Notes under the pieces: generated by a model
Database searches by the model: none
What the model saw: the letters and a program-made list of their open reading frames with translations, nothing else
Told to the model about the DNA's origin: nothing
Part shown: in pieces, positions 35,961 through 45,793 of the stretch
Layout: each line of letters starts with the position of its first letter
Numbering within the stretch: the first letter of the stretch is position 1
NCBI GenBank assembly: GCA_019192545.1
Contig: JAHCMI010000020.1
Span: forward strand, 1-64,000
Direction of reading: 5' to 3'
Length of the DNA: 64,000 bases
Origin: Rivularia sp. MS3
Lineage (GTDB): Bacteria; Cyanobacteriota; Cyanobacteriia; Cyanobacteriales; Nostocaceae
Made by a program: the position numbers and the translations under genes

Positions 35961-37247
35961 ATGGTGATTTCAAGAAGTGGACTTGTTCTGGGTGCTACAG
36001 CCGTGACGCTTTCAACGATTGCTGTCGCAGGTCTTGGCATTCATTCACAAGGACAAGCCTTATTTAAAGAAAGTCCTAAAGAGATAGTAGATGAAGTTTG
36101 GCAAATTATTTACCGCCAATACGTAGATGGTACGTTCAATCAAGTTGATTGGCAGGCTGTTCGTAAAGAGTACTTAAATAAAAAATACACTGACAAGCAG
36201 CAAGCTTATAAATCCATCCGGGAAATGCTTAAGAAGCTGGATGACCCCTATACCCGCTTTATGGACCCCAAAGAGTTCAAGAATATGCAGGTGGATACCT
36301 CTGGGGAGCTAACTGGTGTTGGTATTACTATTGGTCTTGATGAAGAAACCAAGAAGTTGACCGTTATTGCACCATTAGAAGATACCCCAGCATTTAAAGC
36401 CGGTATTTTAGCAAAAGATGTCATTACTAAAATTGATGGCAAAAGCACCAAGGGTATGGATACCAGTGAAGCAGTAACTTTAATTCGAGGAGAACCTGGA
36501 AGTAAAGTTAAGCTAACTATTTCTCGTAATGGTAAGGAAAGGGATTATTTAATTACCCGAGCCAAAATCGAAATTCATCCAGTTGAATACTCTCAAAAAC
36601 AAACTCCTGCGGGTAATACTGGTTACATTCGTCTCAAGACATTTAGCGCTAATGCTTCAAAGGAAATGCGCGAAGCTATTAGAGATTTAGAGAAGAAAAA
36701 CGTTGACGGTTACGTTCTGGATTTACGTAATAATCCAGGCGGTTTATTGTTCTCTAGTGTTGAAATTGCCCGGATGTGGCTCAAGGATGGTACGATTGTT
36801 TCCACAATTGACCGCAAGGGAGTTGTAGAGAAAGAAGCAGCAAACGGGCGATCGCTTACCCAAAAGCCATTAGTAGTTCTGGTTGATAAAGGAAGTGCTA
36901 GTGCGAGTGAAATTCTTTCCGGTGCGCTGCAAGATAATAAGCGTGCTGTTTTAGTCGGTAGCAAAACTTTTGGTAAAGGTTTGGTACAGTCGGTACGTCC
37001 CCTGTATGACGGTTCCGGTGTTGCAGTTACAATTGCTAAATATCATACCCCTAACGGCAAAGATATTAACAAAGCCGGGATTAAACCAGACATTAAAGTG
37101 GAGTTGAGCGACGAACAACGGCAGAAATTGTGGCTCAAGCAACGCGATAGACTAGCTACCTTACAAGATCCTCAATATGCCAAAGCTATAGAACAATTGA
37201 AGAAGGCAATTGCTGCAAAAGGAAATGTTAGAGCGGAGAAAAAATAG
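35961..37247 (+). CDS. Carboxyl-terminal processing protease (Ctp family)
   Basis: An S41 serine protease of 428 residues. Ctp enzymes cut C-terminal extensions; CtpA matures the D1 protein of photosystem II, while other paralogues have separate roles. An N-terminal signal or anchor (GLVLGATAVTLSTIAVAGLG) leads into a PDZ domain (about 105-195, GVGITIGLDEETKKLTVIAP). The catalytic part follows with Ser in KGSASASEILSGAL and Lys in SKTFGKGLVQS. The paralogue (CtpA, B or C) cannot be fixed here. It lies 175 bases after ispG on the same strand. A hairpin TAGAGACG/CGTCTCTA (37258-37286) follows the stop codon. Confidence 0.93.
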   Translation: MVISRSGLVLGATAVTLSTIAVAGLGIHSQGQALFKESPKEIVDEVWQIIYRQYVDGTFNQVDWQAVRKEYLNKKYTDKQQAYKSIREMLKKLDDPYTRFMDPKEFKNMQVDTSGELTGVGITIGLDEETKKLTVIAPLEDTPAFKAGILAKDVITKIDGKSTKGMDTSEAVTLIRGEPGSKVKLTISRNGKERDYLITRAKIEIHPVEYSQKQTPAGNTGYIRLKTFSANASKEMREAIRDLEKKNVDGYVLDLRNNPGGLLFSSVEIARMWLKDGTIVSTIDRKGVVEKEAANGRSLTQKPLVVLVDKGSASASEILSGALQDNKRAVLVGSKTFGKGLVQSVRPLYDGSGVAVTIAKYHTPNGKDINKAGIKPDIKVELSDEQRQKLWLKQRDRLATLQDPQYAKAIEQLKKAIAAKGNVRAEKK

Positions 37248-37257
37248 ACATTAGATG

Positions 37258-37286
37258 TAGAGACGGGGCGGAGTGCTGCGTCTCTA
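37258..37286. repeat. TAGAGACG/CGTCTCTA hairpin repeat
   Basis: A perfect 8-bp inverted repeat around a GC-rich loop just after the Ctp gene. The same TAGAGACG end occurs at 18163 and at the very end of the window (63991-63998). No T-run follows, so it is listed as a dispersed repeat rather than a terminator. Confidence 0.6.
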
Positions 37287-37401
37287 TAGGAGTTAAGATT
37301 AATATAAAGTTGTTCTTATGATTTATGTGCCAGAAGGAAATTGCATCTTCTCTTGAAGTAAGTTAAGAACTCTTAATTCCAAAATATTAACTGTTAACTC
37401 C

Positions 37402-37587
37402 TTATGCTGGCTGACATTTACCGGCTCTAATTAATCCAATACGACGGGATATTGCTTCTTCTTTTAAACTAAAAGGTCCCCACTTTTCAATAATTTCTTT
37501 ATCGTCTCCAGATGCTAGTTCGCTGGAGACGATTTCGCATTTTTGCGTGGGACCTTTGATAATATACCAGCCTTGTGGTGATTCCAT
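37402..37587 (-). CDS. Small conserved hypothetical protein, 61 aa
   Basis: A short soluble protein with no signal or membrane segment. The sequence MESPQGWYIIKGPTQKCEIV, then EIIEKWGPFSLKEEAISRRI and a final KCQPA, has the look of a compact beta-alpha fold. It starts at ATG. The regular codon use and lack of repeat-derived sequence support a real gene, but I do not recognise a characterised family. Confidence 0.6.
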   Translation of the reverse strand: MESPQGWYIIKGPTQKCEIVSSELASGDDKEIIEKWGPFSLKEEAISRRIGLIRAGKCQPA

Positions 37588-37691
37588 AAAGACGATTTGA
37601 GGTTATTAGAAGCCTCGAAGAAGCTTCAGTACGGCAATATTACAAATTATACTCTTGGTTCACCCAACTCTATCTCTTCTTCTAAATTTGC

Positions 37692-38870
37692 TTAAGGAGA
37701 TGAAAGATTTTTTATTTGCAGGTTTTGTATTTTCATCGAATCAATTGTCTGGATGGAAAAGTAGCTGATAAATATTAAAGCGAAACCAGAAACTACACCA
37801 ATTACCAAGCCGATATATAAAGCAGATTTATGAGGAAAAATTGAAACAACTGTATCGCTTTCTGATGCTGTTTTCATTTCATCATTCCAGGTTTGAGAGT
37901 CTAAATCGCTTTTGGCTGGGGATAATAATTTTTGCGATGCTATTGCATCGGTTGGTTTTGAACTGAATTCATTTAATTGTGGTGCTAATTCAACTGCTCC
38001 CAAAATCGAGTTATTTTTCTTTGTAGATGAAGCAGTACAATTTAAATTATTTACTTGCATTAGTGCGGCAAGTACAGCTACCGCCGAATCATACCGGTCT
38101 TGAGAATGGTAGGATACCATTTTGTCGATGGTCTTTGCTAATCCTTGATTAACGCAAACTAGGTGTCGCCAAACAATTTCACCAGTCTTTGGGTTTTTTG
38201 GTAGCTCTATTGGATGAATGCCTGTAAAAGCTTGGATAGCAATTGTCCCGAGGGCATAGATATCGCTACTAGGTACTGGTTTACCTTGATGTTGTTCGTA
38301 AGGCATATAGCCCGGTGTACCAATTGCAATGGTTGTACTATCACTAATGTGTTGATTTTTAACTAATTCATTCCACATCGGCTTTACTGCACCAAAATCA
38401 ATCAAGACTAATCGATTGTCTCGTTCCCGTCTCATGATGTTACTTGGTTTGACATCGCGATGAATCAAACCCTGAGAGTGAACGAAAACTAAGATATTTG
38501 AAACTTCTTGCAGTAATTCAATTACTTTATTCTCGCTCCAACGTTTACCAGGCTTTAATTCACTACTTAGAGAATGTCCTTGGATAAATTCTTGTACCAA
38601 GTAAAATTCTTGATTCTGCTCAAAATAATTTAAAAGATGGGGAACATACTCATAACTATCTAACTTCATCAACGCTTTAACTTCGCGTGTAAATAGCCTT
38701 CTGCGAGTTTTTACTGGCAGCACAATTCTATCGCTAGGTAGAAAATGTTTGACAACACAAGTGGGATAATCAGCAATAGTAATGTCACGGGCAATATAAG
38801 TCTGACAGAACATTCCTTGATTAAGAATCTTAATTACCTGATAGCGATCGCATATTAAATTACCTATCAT
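37692..38870 (-). CDS. Serine/threonine protein kinase with C-terminal membrane segment
   Basis: A Hanks-type kinase of 392 residues. The kinase domain (about 9-270) has the catalytic loop LIHRDVKPSNIM, the Mg-binding LIDFGAVKPMW and the GTPGYMPYEQ activation segment, plus Lys in CVVKHF for ATP. The glycine-rich loop reads ILNQGMFCQTYIARD, keeping only one of the usual three glycines (GxGxxG becomes NxGxxC). A linker precedes a single membrane helix (about 352-375, LYIGLVIGVVSGFALIFISY) near the C-terminus, so the kinase faces the cytoplasm. No sensor domain is visible outside. It begins at ATG. Confidence 0.9.
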   Translation of the reverse strand: MIGNLICDRYQVIKILNQGMFCQTYIARDITIADYPTCVVKHFLPSDRIVLPVKTRRRLFTREVKALMKLDSYEYVPHLLNYFEQNQEFYLVQEFIQGHSLSSELKPGKRWSENKVIELLQEVSNILVFVHSQGLIHRDVKPSNIMRRERDNRLVLIDFGAVKPMWNELVKNQHISDSTTIAIGTPGYMPYEQHQGKPVPSSDIYALGTIAIQAFTGIHPIELPKNPKTGEIVWRHLVCVNQGLAKTIDKMVSYHSQDRYDSAVAVLAALMQVNNLNCTASSTKKNNSILGAVELAPQLNEFSSKPTDAIASQKLLSPAKSDLDSQTWNDEMKTASESDTVVSIFPHKSALYIGLVIGVVSGFALIFISYFSIQTIDSMKIQNLQIKNLSSP

Positions 38871-39111
38871 ATGTGTATTTTCTGCTACTTATTATATTGT
38901 TATTAAGTAATTTTATTTAAGTAAAATCTATCTATATATATAATTCATATTTAAGTTAGCAAGGCTTTTTATTAACGAACCGCAAAATATACCTATATTT
39001 TTATGAAAGTTGGAAAAAATTTGTAATCAATAAGGAGATTTACGAGAGCGAACTTCATAACCGTAGGTTACGCGCTCATTCGATGAGATTATAAAAGTTA
39101 TCGTCAGAAAT

Positions 39112-40179
39112 ATGAACAACACTACCAAAAAGCTTATCCCTCTTAGTAGAGATTCTATCCAATTAGTCAAAGGTTTAATTATTGGCAAAGTGCTGACAAT
39201 CCTTGTGATGGGAGGATTGTGGTTGCTGGTAAGGCAGTATTTACAACCGGGAAGTAGCATCAGTGCTTCAGAAGGGGTAGATCCAGTTTCCGAAACTGCT
39301 GCTTCAACTTTTAAAACGGTGAGAAATGTGCCCATCGGTTCGTTTCAATATAGTGGAAGTAACGCCTGGGCACCGATTCGGCAACTTGTAAATTCTTTAA
39401 TTCAAAGCGATCGCCCGGAATTAAAATTGGAATATAGCCATCCTCAAACCGATACCCCTATTTCGCAAGCAGCGATTGAAATGTTGTTGGATGGACAAAT
39501 AGATTTTGCTCAGTTGTCACGCCCTCTTACAGAGTCAGAATATGCTGCTTCCGAACAAAAAGGTTTTACGTTAAAGCAACGTCAGGTTGCTACTGATGGC
39601 GTAGCGGTAGCAGTAAATCCAGCGCTCTCGATTTCTGGTTTAACAGTCGAACAGTTGCAGCAGATATATTTAGGTAAAATTACTAACTGGAAAGAGTTAG
39701 GAGGGCCTGATTTAGCCATCACGCCTTTCTCTGAGAATATAAAAGACGTAAAATCTACATTATTCGACGGTAAGCAATTAGACGAGCAAGAATTAGCTGC
39801 TAATGTCGAGTACGTTTATTCTCCCACAGCAGCATTGCGTAAAGTCAATCAAAATAAGGGTGGCGTGTATTTTGGTTCGGCGCGGGCGATAGTGCCTCAA
39901 TGCAGCGTCAAAACCTTAAAGTTGGGTACTACTTCAGATAATTTAGTTGCTCCGTATATTGGGAAGTTAGTAGAAGCAAACCAATGTCCGCAAAAGCGCA
40001 ATCGGGTAAATACGAAAGCGATTAAGAACGGTAGTTACCCACTCAAGAGTAAATTATTTGTAGTTACCAAAGAGAATAATGCCACCGAAGAGCAAGTTGG
40101 TAATGCTTATACTAAATTGTTGCTGACTTCGGAAGGGCAAAAGGCAATTAGTGAAGCCGGGTTTGTTCCTGTACGGTAG
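39112..40179 (+). CDS. PstS-like phosphate ABC transporter substrate-binding protein
   Basis: A 355-residue periplasmic-binding-protein-like protein of the PBP-like-2 (PstS) superfamily. It has an N-terminal membrane anchor (LIIGKVLTILVMGGLWLLV, about residues 24-42) rather than a classical cleaved signal. The binding domain (about 65-355) contains GSNAWAPIRQLVNSLIQ, FAQLSRPLTESEY and a typical YLGKITNWKELGGPDLAI strand-helix, and ends with LLLTSEGQKAISEAGFVPV. No permease or ATPase genes adjoin. It may be a stand-alone phosphate-binding or sensing protein. Start: ATG at 39112. Confidence 0.87.
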   Translation: MNNTTKKLIPLSRDSIQLVKGLIIGKVLTILVMGGLWLLVRQYLQPGSSISASEGVDPVSETAASTFKTVRNVPIGSFQYSGSNAWAPIRQLVNSLIQSDRPELKLEYSHPQTDTPISQAAIEMLLDGQIDFAQLSRPLTESEYAASEQKGFTLKQRQVATDGVAVAVNPALSISGLTVEQLQQIYLGKITNWKELGGPDLAITPFSENIKDVKSTLFDGKQLDEQELAANVEYVYSPTAALRKVNQNKGGVYFGSARAIVPQCSVKTLKLGTTSDNLVAPYIGKLVEANQCPQKRNRVNTKAIKNGSYPLKSKLFVVTKENNATEEQVGNAYTKLLLTSEGQKAISEAGFVPVR

Positions 40180-40225
40180 CGCTCTGTAGTTAAGTAGTTA
40201 AACATAATTAATTGCACAGTGTCAT

Positions 40226-40275
40226 TGCGAGTGAAACGTTAGCGGAGCGTGTCCGGAACGGACATAGCAACCGCA
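40226..40275. repeat. GC-rich dispersed repeat
   Basis: GTCATTGCGAG...GCGTGTCCGGAACGGACATAGCAACCGCAAGG is a GC-rich island in AT-rich DNA. It has an inner palindrome TGTCCGGAACGGACA (40250-40264). It looks like a dispersed repeat; no second full copy was found in this window. Confidence 0.5.
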
Positions 40276-40343
40276 AGGATTAGAGTTAATTTTCTTAACT
40301 TTTAATAAGAGTAAATAATTTTGTTCACTTACTTATTAATATT

Positions 40344-41237
40344 TTAAGGTTTTGTACTTACAGATTCCTGTAATAATATAGGCATTCCATCTTTACCGGA
40401 ACCAACCATAATAATTTTAGAGTTAGGAGATTGAGCTAGTTTTTCTGTAGCTTCAATTCTCCGCAACTGCAATACTTCATTTGTAAGCCCGTCAGATATA
40501 ATTTTCTGGGCATCCGCAATACCTTTGGCTTCAATCCGTTTGCGTTCGGCTTCTTGACGCTGTTTTTCTAAAACAAACTTCATCCGTTGGTTTTCTTGTT
40601 CGGCTTTAAGTTTCTCTTGAATTGCTTTTTGGATAGTATCGGGCATTTTTACATTGCGTAACAATGCTTCGTCAACAACAAAACCTAGAGGTAATAATTC
40701 TTTGGTGAGTTGTTCATTTATTCTGCGAGCAACTTCTTGACGTTTAGTTGAGTAAATAGCGTTTGCTGGGTATTGGGCAACGATAGAACGGATAGTAGAG
40801 CGAAACCGAGAAATTACCAATTGTGTTTCGCTAGTTCCAATAGTTTTGTATACAGTTGCAGCTTTTTGTGGATCAAGTTTGTATTGTAAACTGACATCAA
40901 GATTGAGGTTTAAACCTTCTTGAGAACTTGCGTCAACGTTTTCCAGGATATCCTTCAAACGAGTAGAAAAATTCAGAGTTTTAGCGAAAGGGTTGACGAA
41001 GTTAACGCCGGGATTTAAGGTTTCATCCGAGACTCTACCAAATAAATTTGCAACACCAATATTACCAGGAGGAACGATTACTAAAGCTCTGGAAATAGAA
41101 GCAATCGTGGCAACGATTCCAATTAATGCGGCAACTGCTCGTATTGTTAAACGATTTCTTTCATCATGAACTTTACCGGAATTTAGATAAACAAGGGTTG
41201 CAATTAATGTAGCTAGAAGGGAGATAATAAAACTCAT
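40344..41237 (-). CDS. Prohibitin family (SPFH/Band 7) protein
   Basis: A 297-residue membrane-associated SPFH protein. An N-terminal double hydrophobic stretch (about 1-60, with FIISLLATLIATLVYLNSGK and IGIVATIASISRALVIV) anchors it. The SPFH domain (about 55-215) has PPGNIGVANLFGRVSDETLNPGVNF. A charged coiled coil follows (about 215-260, EKLKAEQENQRMKFVLEKQR). Such proteins form large ring or cage assemblies around membrane proteases and photosynthetic complexes. It starts at ATG and stands alone. Confidence 0.92.
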   Translation of the reverse strand: MSFIISLLATLIATLVYLNSGKVHDERNRLTIRAVAALIGIVATIASISRALVIVPPGNIGVANLFGRVSDETLNPGVNFVNPFAKTLNFSTRLKDILENVDASSQEGLNLNLDVSLQYKLDPQKAATVYKTIGTSETQLVISRFRSTIRSIVAQYPANAIYSTKRQEVARRINEQLTKELLPLGFVVDEALLRNVKMPDTIQKAIQEKLKAEQENQRMKFVLEKQRQEAERKRIEAKGIADAQKIISDGLTNEVLQLRRIEATEKLAQSPNSKIIMVGSGKDGMPILLQESVSTKP

Positions 41238-41727
41238 AATCTTTATTGAAATAATTGTTTTAGAGACTGCTACATATATATCTGCTTATATTTATATTTT
41301 TATAATTTTGGGTTTAAAATTAAGTTTATATTGTTAATAGTATTAAATTTTTCTAAATATTTATGGAGATAAAAATTATATTTTAGTAATAAAACTCATT
41401 TCTTTTTTATAAATCTAATAATATTAGATGAAAAAACATGAATACAGTGCAGATACCTCACCCCTTACTAAGGAGGTAATTCATATCTTGCAGCAGTCTC
41501 AGAAACCCGGTTTCTTTGGGATTAATGAGAATGGTGCAAGATGTCAGGGAAGGGGGTAGTTTCGTGTATTCTATTCAACTGAAATTCGCTATTTTATTTG
41601 AAAATATTCTTTAGGTGCATTGCCCGCAGCACGCAACACACCTTACAAAATAAAAAAATGTTACCAGGAATAAACTCCCGGTAACAACGATATTGAAAAA
41701 TGATTCAACTAACCTAAAATCTAAAAT
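41238..41727. other. 490-bp intergenic region with dispersed repeats
   Basis: The stretch 41240-41450 is AT-rich without features. From about 41455 to 41560 there are repeats: CCTCACCCCTTA...AAGGAGG; an inverted pair CTTGCA/TGCAAG around a GAAACCCGGTTTC palindrome (41501-41513) also seen near 6896; and a CGCAGCACGCAACACACCTTAC remnant near 41626. No gene was recognised. Confidence 0.5.
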
Positions 41728-43806
41728 CTACTTCCCATTGCTGTTGCCATTGCCGTTATTATTTTCATCGCTGTAACTAGCAAGAATTCTATCGGCAAGT
41801 TTATCGGGTACTTCTTGTAAATGGTCGTATTCCCAATTGAAAGAACCTACTCCCAGAGTTTGCGATCGCAACTCTATAATAAAGTTGTGCATTTCGGACT
41901 GCGGTAGGTACCCCGTAACGCTATCCCAACCTTGCCAGTCGTTAATGGCTTCATAAGCTAAAATTTGTCCGCGTCTGCCGCTTAATAATTGCAGCACTTT
42001 AGAAGTAAATTCGCTGGGAGTTTTTACCTGCAAACGGACAATTGGTTCTAACAGCGTGGGTTGGCATTCCGACATTCCGGTTTGCATAGCTTGTCTCGCT
42101 GCTAATTTAAAAGCTTGTTCGGAACTATCAACGTTGTGGTAGGAGCCGTTGGTTAAAGTTACCGATACGTCTACTACAGGAAAACCTAGAGGGCCATGTT
42201 CTAAGGATTCCTTTACACCCATTTCTACACCGGGGATGTATTGCTTGGGAACTACACCACCAACTATACTTTCACCAAATTGAAAGCCTTCTCCTCTGGG
42301 TAAAGGTTGAATGTTTAGATAAACATCGCCAAACTGCCCGTGTCCGCCGCTTTGATGTTTGTAACGTCCGCGTACTGATGAAGCTGTTTTACGAATGGTT
42401 TCTTTGTAAGGTACTTTGGGTAAATGGGTAGACATGGGCAGGTTATATTTACACCGCAGTCTATCAAGGGAAACTTGTAAATGAATTTCCCCTTGTCCCC
42501 AAAGAATGACTTCGTGAGTGTCACCATGCTGTTCCCAAGCCAAACCTGGATCTTCTTCTAATAATTTAGTTAATGCACCGCTTAATTTAACTTCATCATT
42601 GCGTTTTTCGGTAACTATAGCCTTAGCGTAGACTGGTTCTAAACGTTCGACTCGGGGCAATTCAATTTGAGAGTCATCAGTTAAAGTATCGCCAGTTTTG
42701 ATTCCTTCCAAACGAGTTAAAGCTACAATTTCACCTGATGATGCTTTATTGATATGTTGTTGATGCTGTCCTAACAAACGATACATACTACCGGCACGAA
42801 TACCGTTGAGAGTCATGCCTTCGGATAAACTTCCTTGCCATATCCGTACCAAAGAAAGTTTACCACCTTGGGGAGTGTAATAAGTTTTTAATACTTGAGC
42901 TATGGGAGTATCGGAATTTTTGTCGTTACTTAAACAATTTAAATTATCTAAACGACGCTTTGCAGTAGTTTGAGGCTCGGGGGCTTCTTTTAACAACGCT
43001 GACAACAGCGGACGTACCCCATAATCTTGTTCTGCAACTCCGAAAAATACTGGTACAACTAAATCGGAACCCAAATCTAGTTTTAAATCTTTGGTAATCT
43101 CCTCGCTTGTAGGTTCGATATCTTCTAAAAGTTCTTCAAGTAAATGGTCGTCAAAATCCGCTAGAGTTTCGAGCATTTCTTCCCTAGCAGTATGTTCTTC
43201 TTCTTTTAATGTTTCTGGAAATGGAACTATATCGGCAGCAGCACCGGGGTGATAATGATATGCTTTTTCGCTGACTAAATCAATAAATCCAATTAAATTT
43301 TCTGTTCGTAAAATTGGATACTGATGCGCGACTAAAGGACGGCTAGAAACATCTTTAAGCGCATTCAATATATCTGAGACATGGATATTTGCTTTATCCA
43401 TTTTATTTACAAACACCAAATGGGGAATTTCCCAATCATCGAGAAATTTAAATAATGGTGCTAAAGTAAGAACTTTTTCAGTTACGGGTTCGCAAACGAC
43501 AATTGCAGCATCAACGCCGATAAGAGCATTGTAGGTTTCTTGAGCAAATTCTACAGAACCAGGGCAGTCAATAAACGTAAAATCAACATCCTGGAATTGA
43601 GTACTTGCCGCATTTACTTCTACACTCATTTGACGCTCTCGCGCTTGTGGAGAATTATCGCTTATCGTGTTACCATCCTTAACGCTACCCTTGCGAGAAA
43701 TCGCCTCTGTAACGAACAATAAACTTTCGATTAACGTAGTCTTTCCGCTTAAATAAGGACCGACAATTGCAATCGAATGCAAACCCGTTCTAACTTTTTC
43801 AGTCAT
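41728..43806 (-). CDS. Elongation factor G paralogue
   Basis: A translational GTPase of 692 residues, a divergent EF-G paralogue as found in many cyanobacteria beside the main fusA. The G domain has the P-loop IVGPYLSGKTTLIESLLF, DCPGSVEF (G3) and VNKMD (G4). Domain II has KGDTLTDD-like sequence. The C-terminal half has the EF-G domain IV and V signatures (GGHGQFGDVYLNIQPLP, LSGRRGQILAYE). The start at 43806 is decided by a strong AAGGAGG about five bases upstream; an in-frame ATG 12 codons earlier lacks one. The Asn/Gly-rich C-terminus (ENNNGNGNSNGK) is unusual. Its job (translocation, ribosome rescue or regulatory) is unknown. Confidence 0.9.
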   Translation of the reverse strand: MTEKVRTGLHSIAIVGPYLSGKTTLIESLLFVTEAISRKGSVKDGNTISDNSPQARERQMSVEVNAASTQFQDVDFTFIDCPGSVEFAQETYNALIGVDAAIVVCEPVTEKVLTLAPLFKFLDDWEIPHLVFVNKMDKANIHVSDILNALKDVSSRPLVAHQYPILRTENLIGFIDLVSEKAYHYHPGAAADIVPFPETLKEEEHTAREEMLETLADFDDHLLEELLEDIEPTSEEITKDLKLDLGSDLVVPVFFGVAEQDYGVRPLLSALLKEAPEPQTTAKRRLDNLNCLSNDKNSDTPIAQVLKTYYTPQGGKLSLVRIWQGSLSEGMTLNGIRAGSMYRLLGQHQQHINKASSGEIVALTRLEGIKTGDTLTDDSQIELPRVERLEPVYAKAIVTEKRNDEVKLSGALTKLLEEDPGLAWEQHGDTHEVILWGQGEIHLQVSLDRLRCKYNLPMSTHLPKVPYKETIRKTASSVRGRYKHQSGGHGQFGDVYLNIQPLPRGEGFQFGESIVGGVVPKQYIPGVEMGVKESLEHGPLGFPVVDVSVTLTNGSYHNVDSSEQAFKLAARQAMQTGMSECQPTLLEPIVRLQVKTPSEFTSKVLQLLSGRRGQILAYEAINDWQGWDSVTGYLPQSEMHNFIIELRSQTLGVGSFNWEYDHLQEVPDKLADRILASYSDENNNGNGNSNGK

Positions 43807-44149
43807 AAAAACCTCCTTCACGGTTTCGCTCTCTTGCGGCACCGCAGTATGATGACTTATTTATTCAACGATTATCCTGCACTTAATTTCATACACTCCG
43901 ACTTGTAAAGCGCTACTACAAGAATCGTATTGTCTATTAAAAATAATCTAAAGAAAAATAAAAAAAAGACAACATTTACATATAAAATTAAACTTTTATA
44001 AACAAGTTTAGTTTCAGTAACACAGGGTGTTGATGGATTTTAGGTTTTGGATTGACCATTAAAGCTCAGACGACAGTTTAATAATTAAACCAGAATCTAA
44101 AATTTAATATTGGTTCGGTCAAATGAAATCGTTACTAGGGAGAGAATCC
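43807..44149. other. 343-bp divergent region
   Basis: The region holds the promoter of the EF-G gene and that of the TPR gene. The minus strand has a strong Shine-Dalgarno sequence at 43812-43818 (CCTCCTT on the plus strand). No repeat or small gene was recognised. Confidence 0.5.
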
Positions 44150-45094
44150 ATGAACAAGTTGCTTTATAAATATCCGCTGGGTGCGTTTTTAAGCGCAATA
44201 TTTTTAAGCCTAAATATAGCCTCTGTGTCTGCGAATGAAGCTTATAAGTATAGCTTTGACCCCGTGCCGCAAAAGATAGCGCAATATACCCGAAACACCG
44301 CTACAACTTATTTAAACCAAGGTTTGCAATTAATCCAAACGGGAAGACCGCAAGAGGCAATTAATGCTTTTAAACAAGCCATTCAGTTAGATCCTTCTTT
44401 AGCTCCAGCCTATTACAATTTAGGATTAGCACTGCGGCAAATGGGACAGTTACAACCGGCTGCGGATGCTTTTTATCAAGCTACTCAAGTAGATCCTAAG
44501 TTTGCTTTAGCTTATGCAAATTTAGGTGGTGCTTTACTCGAAGGAAATAACCTCAACCAAGCTCAAAATTATTTACAGCGCTCTTTACAGCTAGATTCTA
44601 AGTTAGGAGTTGCTCATTATAATACTGGTTTACTATATCAGCAAAAAGAAGACTGTAGAAAAGCAGTAAAATCTTTTAAAAAAGCGATGAAGTATAGCAA
44701 CAAAGCACCAGAGCCAGCTTATCAAATTGGATTATGCTATATGCAAGAGCGCAAATTAAAAAGAGCTAAAAATGCTTTTAACCAAGCAGTAAAAATTAAT
44801 CCAAAATATCCCGAAGCTCATTATAATATCGGTTCAATTTTATATACTCAAGGCAAGCACGAACAAGCTTTAGAAGCATTTAGAAAAGCAGCCGAAGCTG
44901 ACCCCGATTATCCTAGCGCTTATTACGGCGCTGGATTGGCATTTATACAAATGAAACAATTTCCCGATGCCATGCGTGTCTTACAATATGCTAGGGATTT
45001 ATTCTTAGCACAAAATAATTCTCAATGGGCTAACAATGCCGAACAGCTTATGCAGCAAGCTCAAAGTTTTACTTATCAAATTCCGCCTCAATAA
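44150..45094 (+). CDS. Exported TPR repeat protein
   Basis: A 314-residue protein with a signal peptide (YPLGAFLSAIFLSLNIASVSA, cleaved near residue 29) and about seven tetratricopeptide repeats from about 60 to 295 (for instance AYYNLGLALRQMGQLQPAAD and AHYNIGSILYTQGKHEQALE). The ATG at 44150 has GGGAGAG about eight bases upstream, and gives a normal signal peptide; an ATG nine codons earlier is less likely. It probably acts as a periplasmic or outer-membrane scaffold. Its partner is not known. Confidence 0.9.
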   Translation: MNKLLYKYPLGAFLSAIFLSLNIASVSANEAYKYSFDPVPQKIAQYTRNTATTYLNQGLQLIQTGRPQEAINAFKQAIQLDPSLAPAYYNLGLALRQMGQLQPAADAFYQATQVDPKFALAYANLGGALLEGNNLNQAQNYLQRSLQLDSKLGVAHYNTGLLYQQKEDCRKAVKSFKKAMKYSNKAPEPAYQIGLCYMQERKLKRAKNAFNQAVKINPKYPEAHYNIGSILYTQGKHEQALEAFRKAAEADPDYPSAYYGAGLAFIQMKQFPDAMRVLQYARDLFLAQNNSQWANNAEQLMQQAQSFTYQIPPQ

Positions 45095-45194
45095 AAAGTT
45101 ATTAATACTGCTGCTAACTTGCACGTTGTTAAGTCACAATATAAAGAATTGGTTGAACAATGGCTGGTGTGGTCTGTAGTTCACTTGGTAATTC

Positions 45195-45767
45195 ATGTCT
45201 ATGTTCGTGAAAAAACGTCCCAAAAGCCAATTTCTATTGTGGAATCGTTGGTTGGACAGGCACAGAATAGTTAGCAACATGGAGACTTTTTGTGACTTAA
45301 TTGTCATTTCTCTATGTTTTTGTTTGTTCGCCGTGATGGTAGTACAGTTATGGGGAATATTTCAGGCTATTTTGCTTTCTGTTGATTATCAACAAGTAAC
45401 TGCAAAAATGCTATTTATTTTAATTTTGGTCGAGTTATTTCGACTGTTAGTGGTGTATCTACAGGAGCATAGCATTGCTGTTGGTGTGGCTGTTGAAGTA
45501 ACGATTGTATCTTTACTCCGCGAGGTAATTGTTCACGGTGCCTTGGAGATGAAGTGGATTCAAGTCGCGTCTATTTGTGGTTTATTAATTATTTTGGGTG
45601 TATTACTTCTGGTATGCGCTAAAACTCCGCATATGGATTGTATTAGCGCTAATACGAAATATTGTCCTTTTATCTATCCTGATGACAATCAAGAGTCTTC
45701 AGCAGGTTGTAATGCCACAAGAAGTTCGTCAAATCATTATCAGGATAAAAGGCAAGTTCAAACTTAG
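45195..45767 (+). CDS. PsiE-like (phosphate-starvation-inducible) membrane protein
   Basis: A 190-residue protein of the PsiE family, named for a phosphate-starvation-inducible Escherichia coli gene; its molecular function is not known. Four membrane helices are seen: about 33-56 (LIVISLCFCLFAVMVVQLWG), 68-86 (MLFILILVELFRLLVVY), 93-110 and 122-142 (IQVASICGLLIILGVLLLVC). A conserved helical part VEVTIVSLLREVIVHG lies between helices 3 and 4. A 50-residue hydrophilic C-terminal tail is unusual. The gene ends before an intrinsic terminator (45794-45821). Start: ATG at 45195; a second ATG is two codons downstream. Confidence 0.82.
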   Translation: MSMFVKKRPKSQFLLWNRWLDRHRIVSNMETFCDLIVISLCFCLFAVMVVQLWGIFQAILLSVDYQQVTAKMLFILILVELFRLLVVYLQEHSIAVGVAVEVTIVSLLREVIVHGALEMKWIQVASICGLLIILGVLLLVCAKTPHMDCISANTKYCPFIYPDDNQESSAGCNATRSSSNHYQDKRQVQT

Positions 45768-45793
45768 CTGTAGTCAGTATCTTAATTTGATCG

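Noticed and set aside
40226-40275. Insertion-sequence remnant
   Set aside because: It is GC-rich and palindromic but has no transposase sequence and no target duplication.
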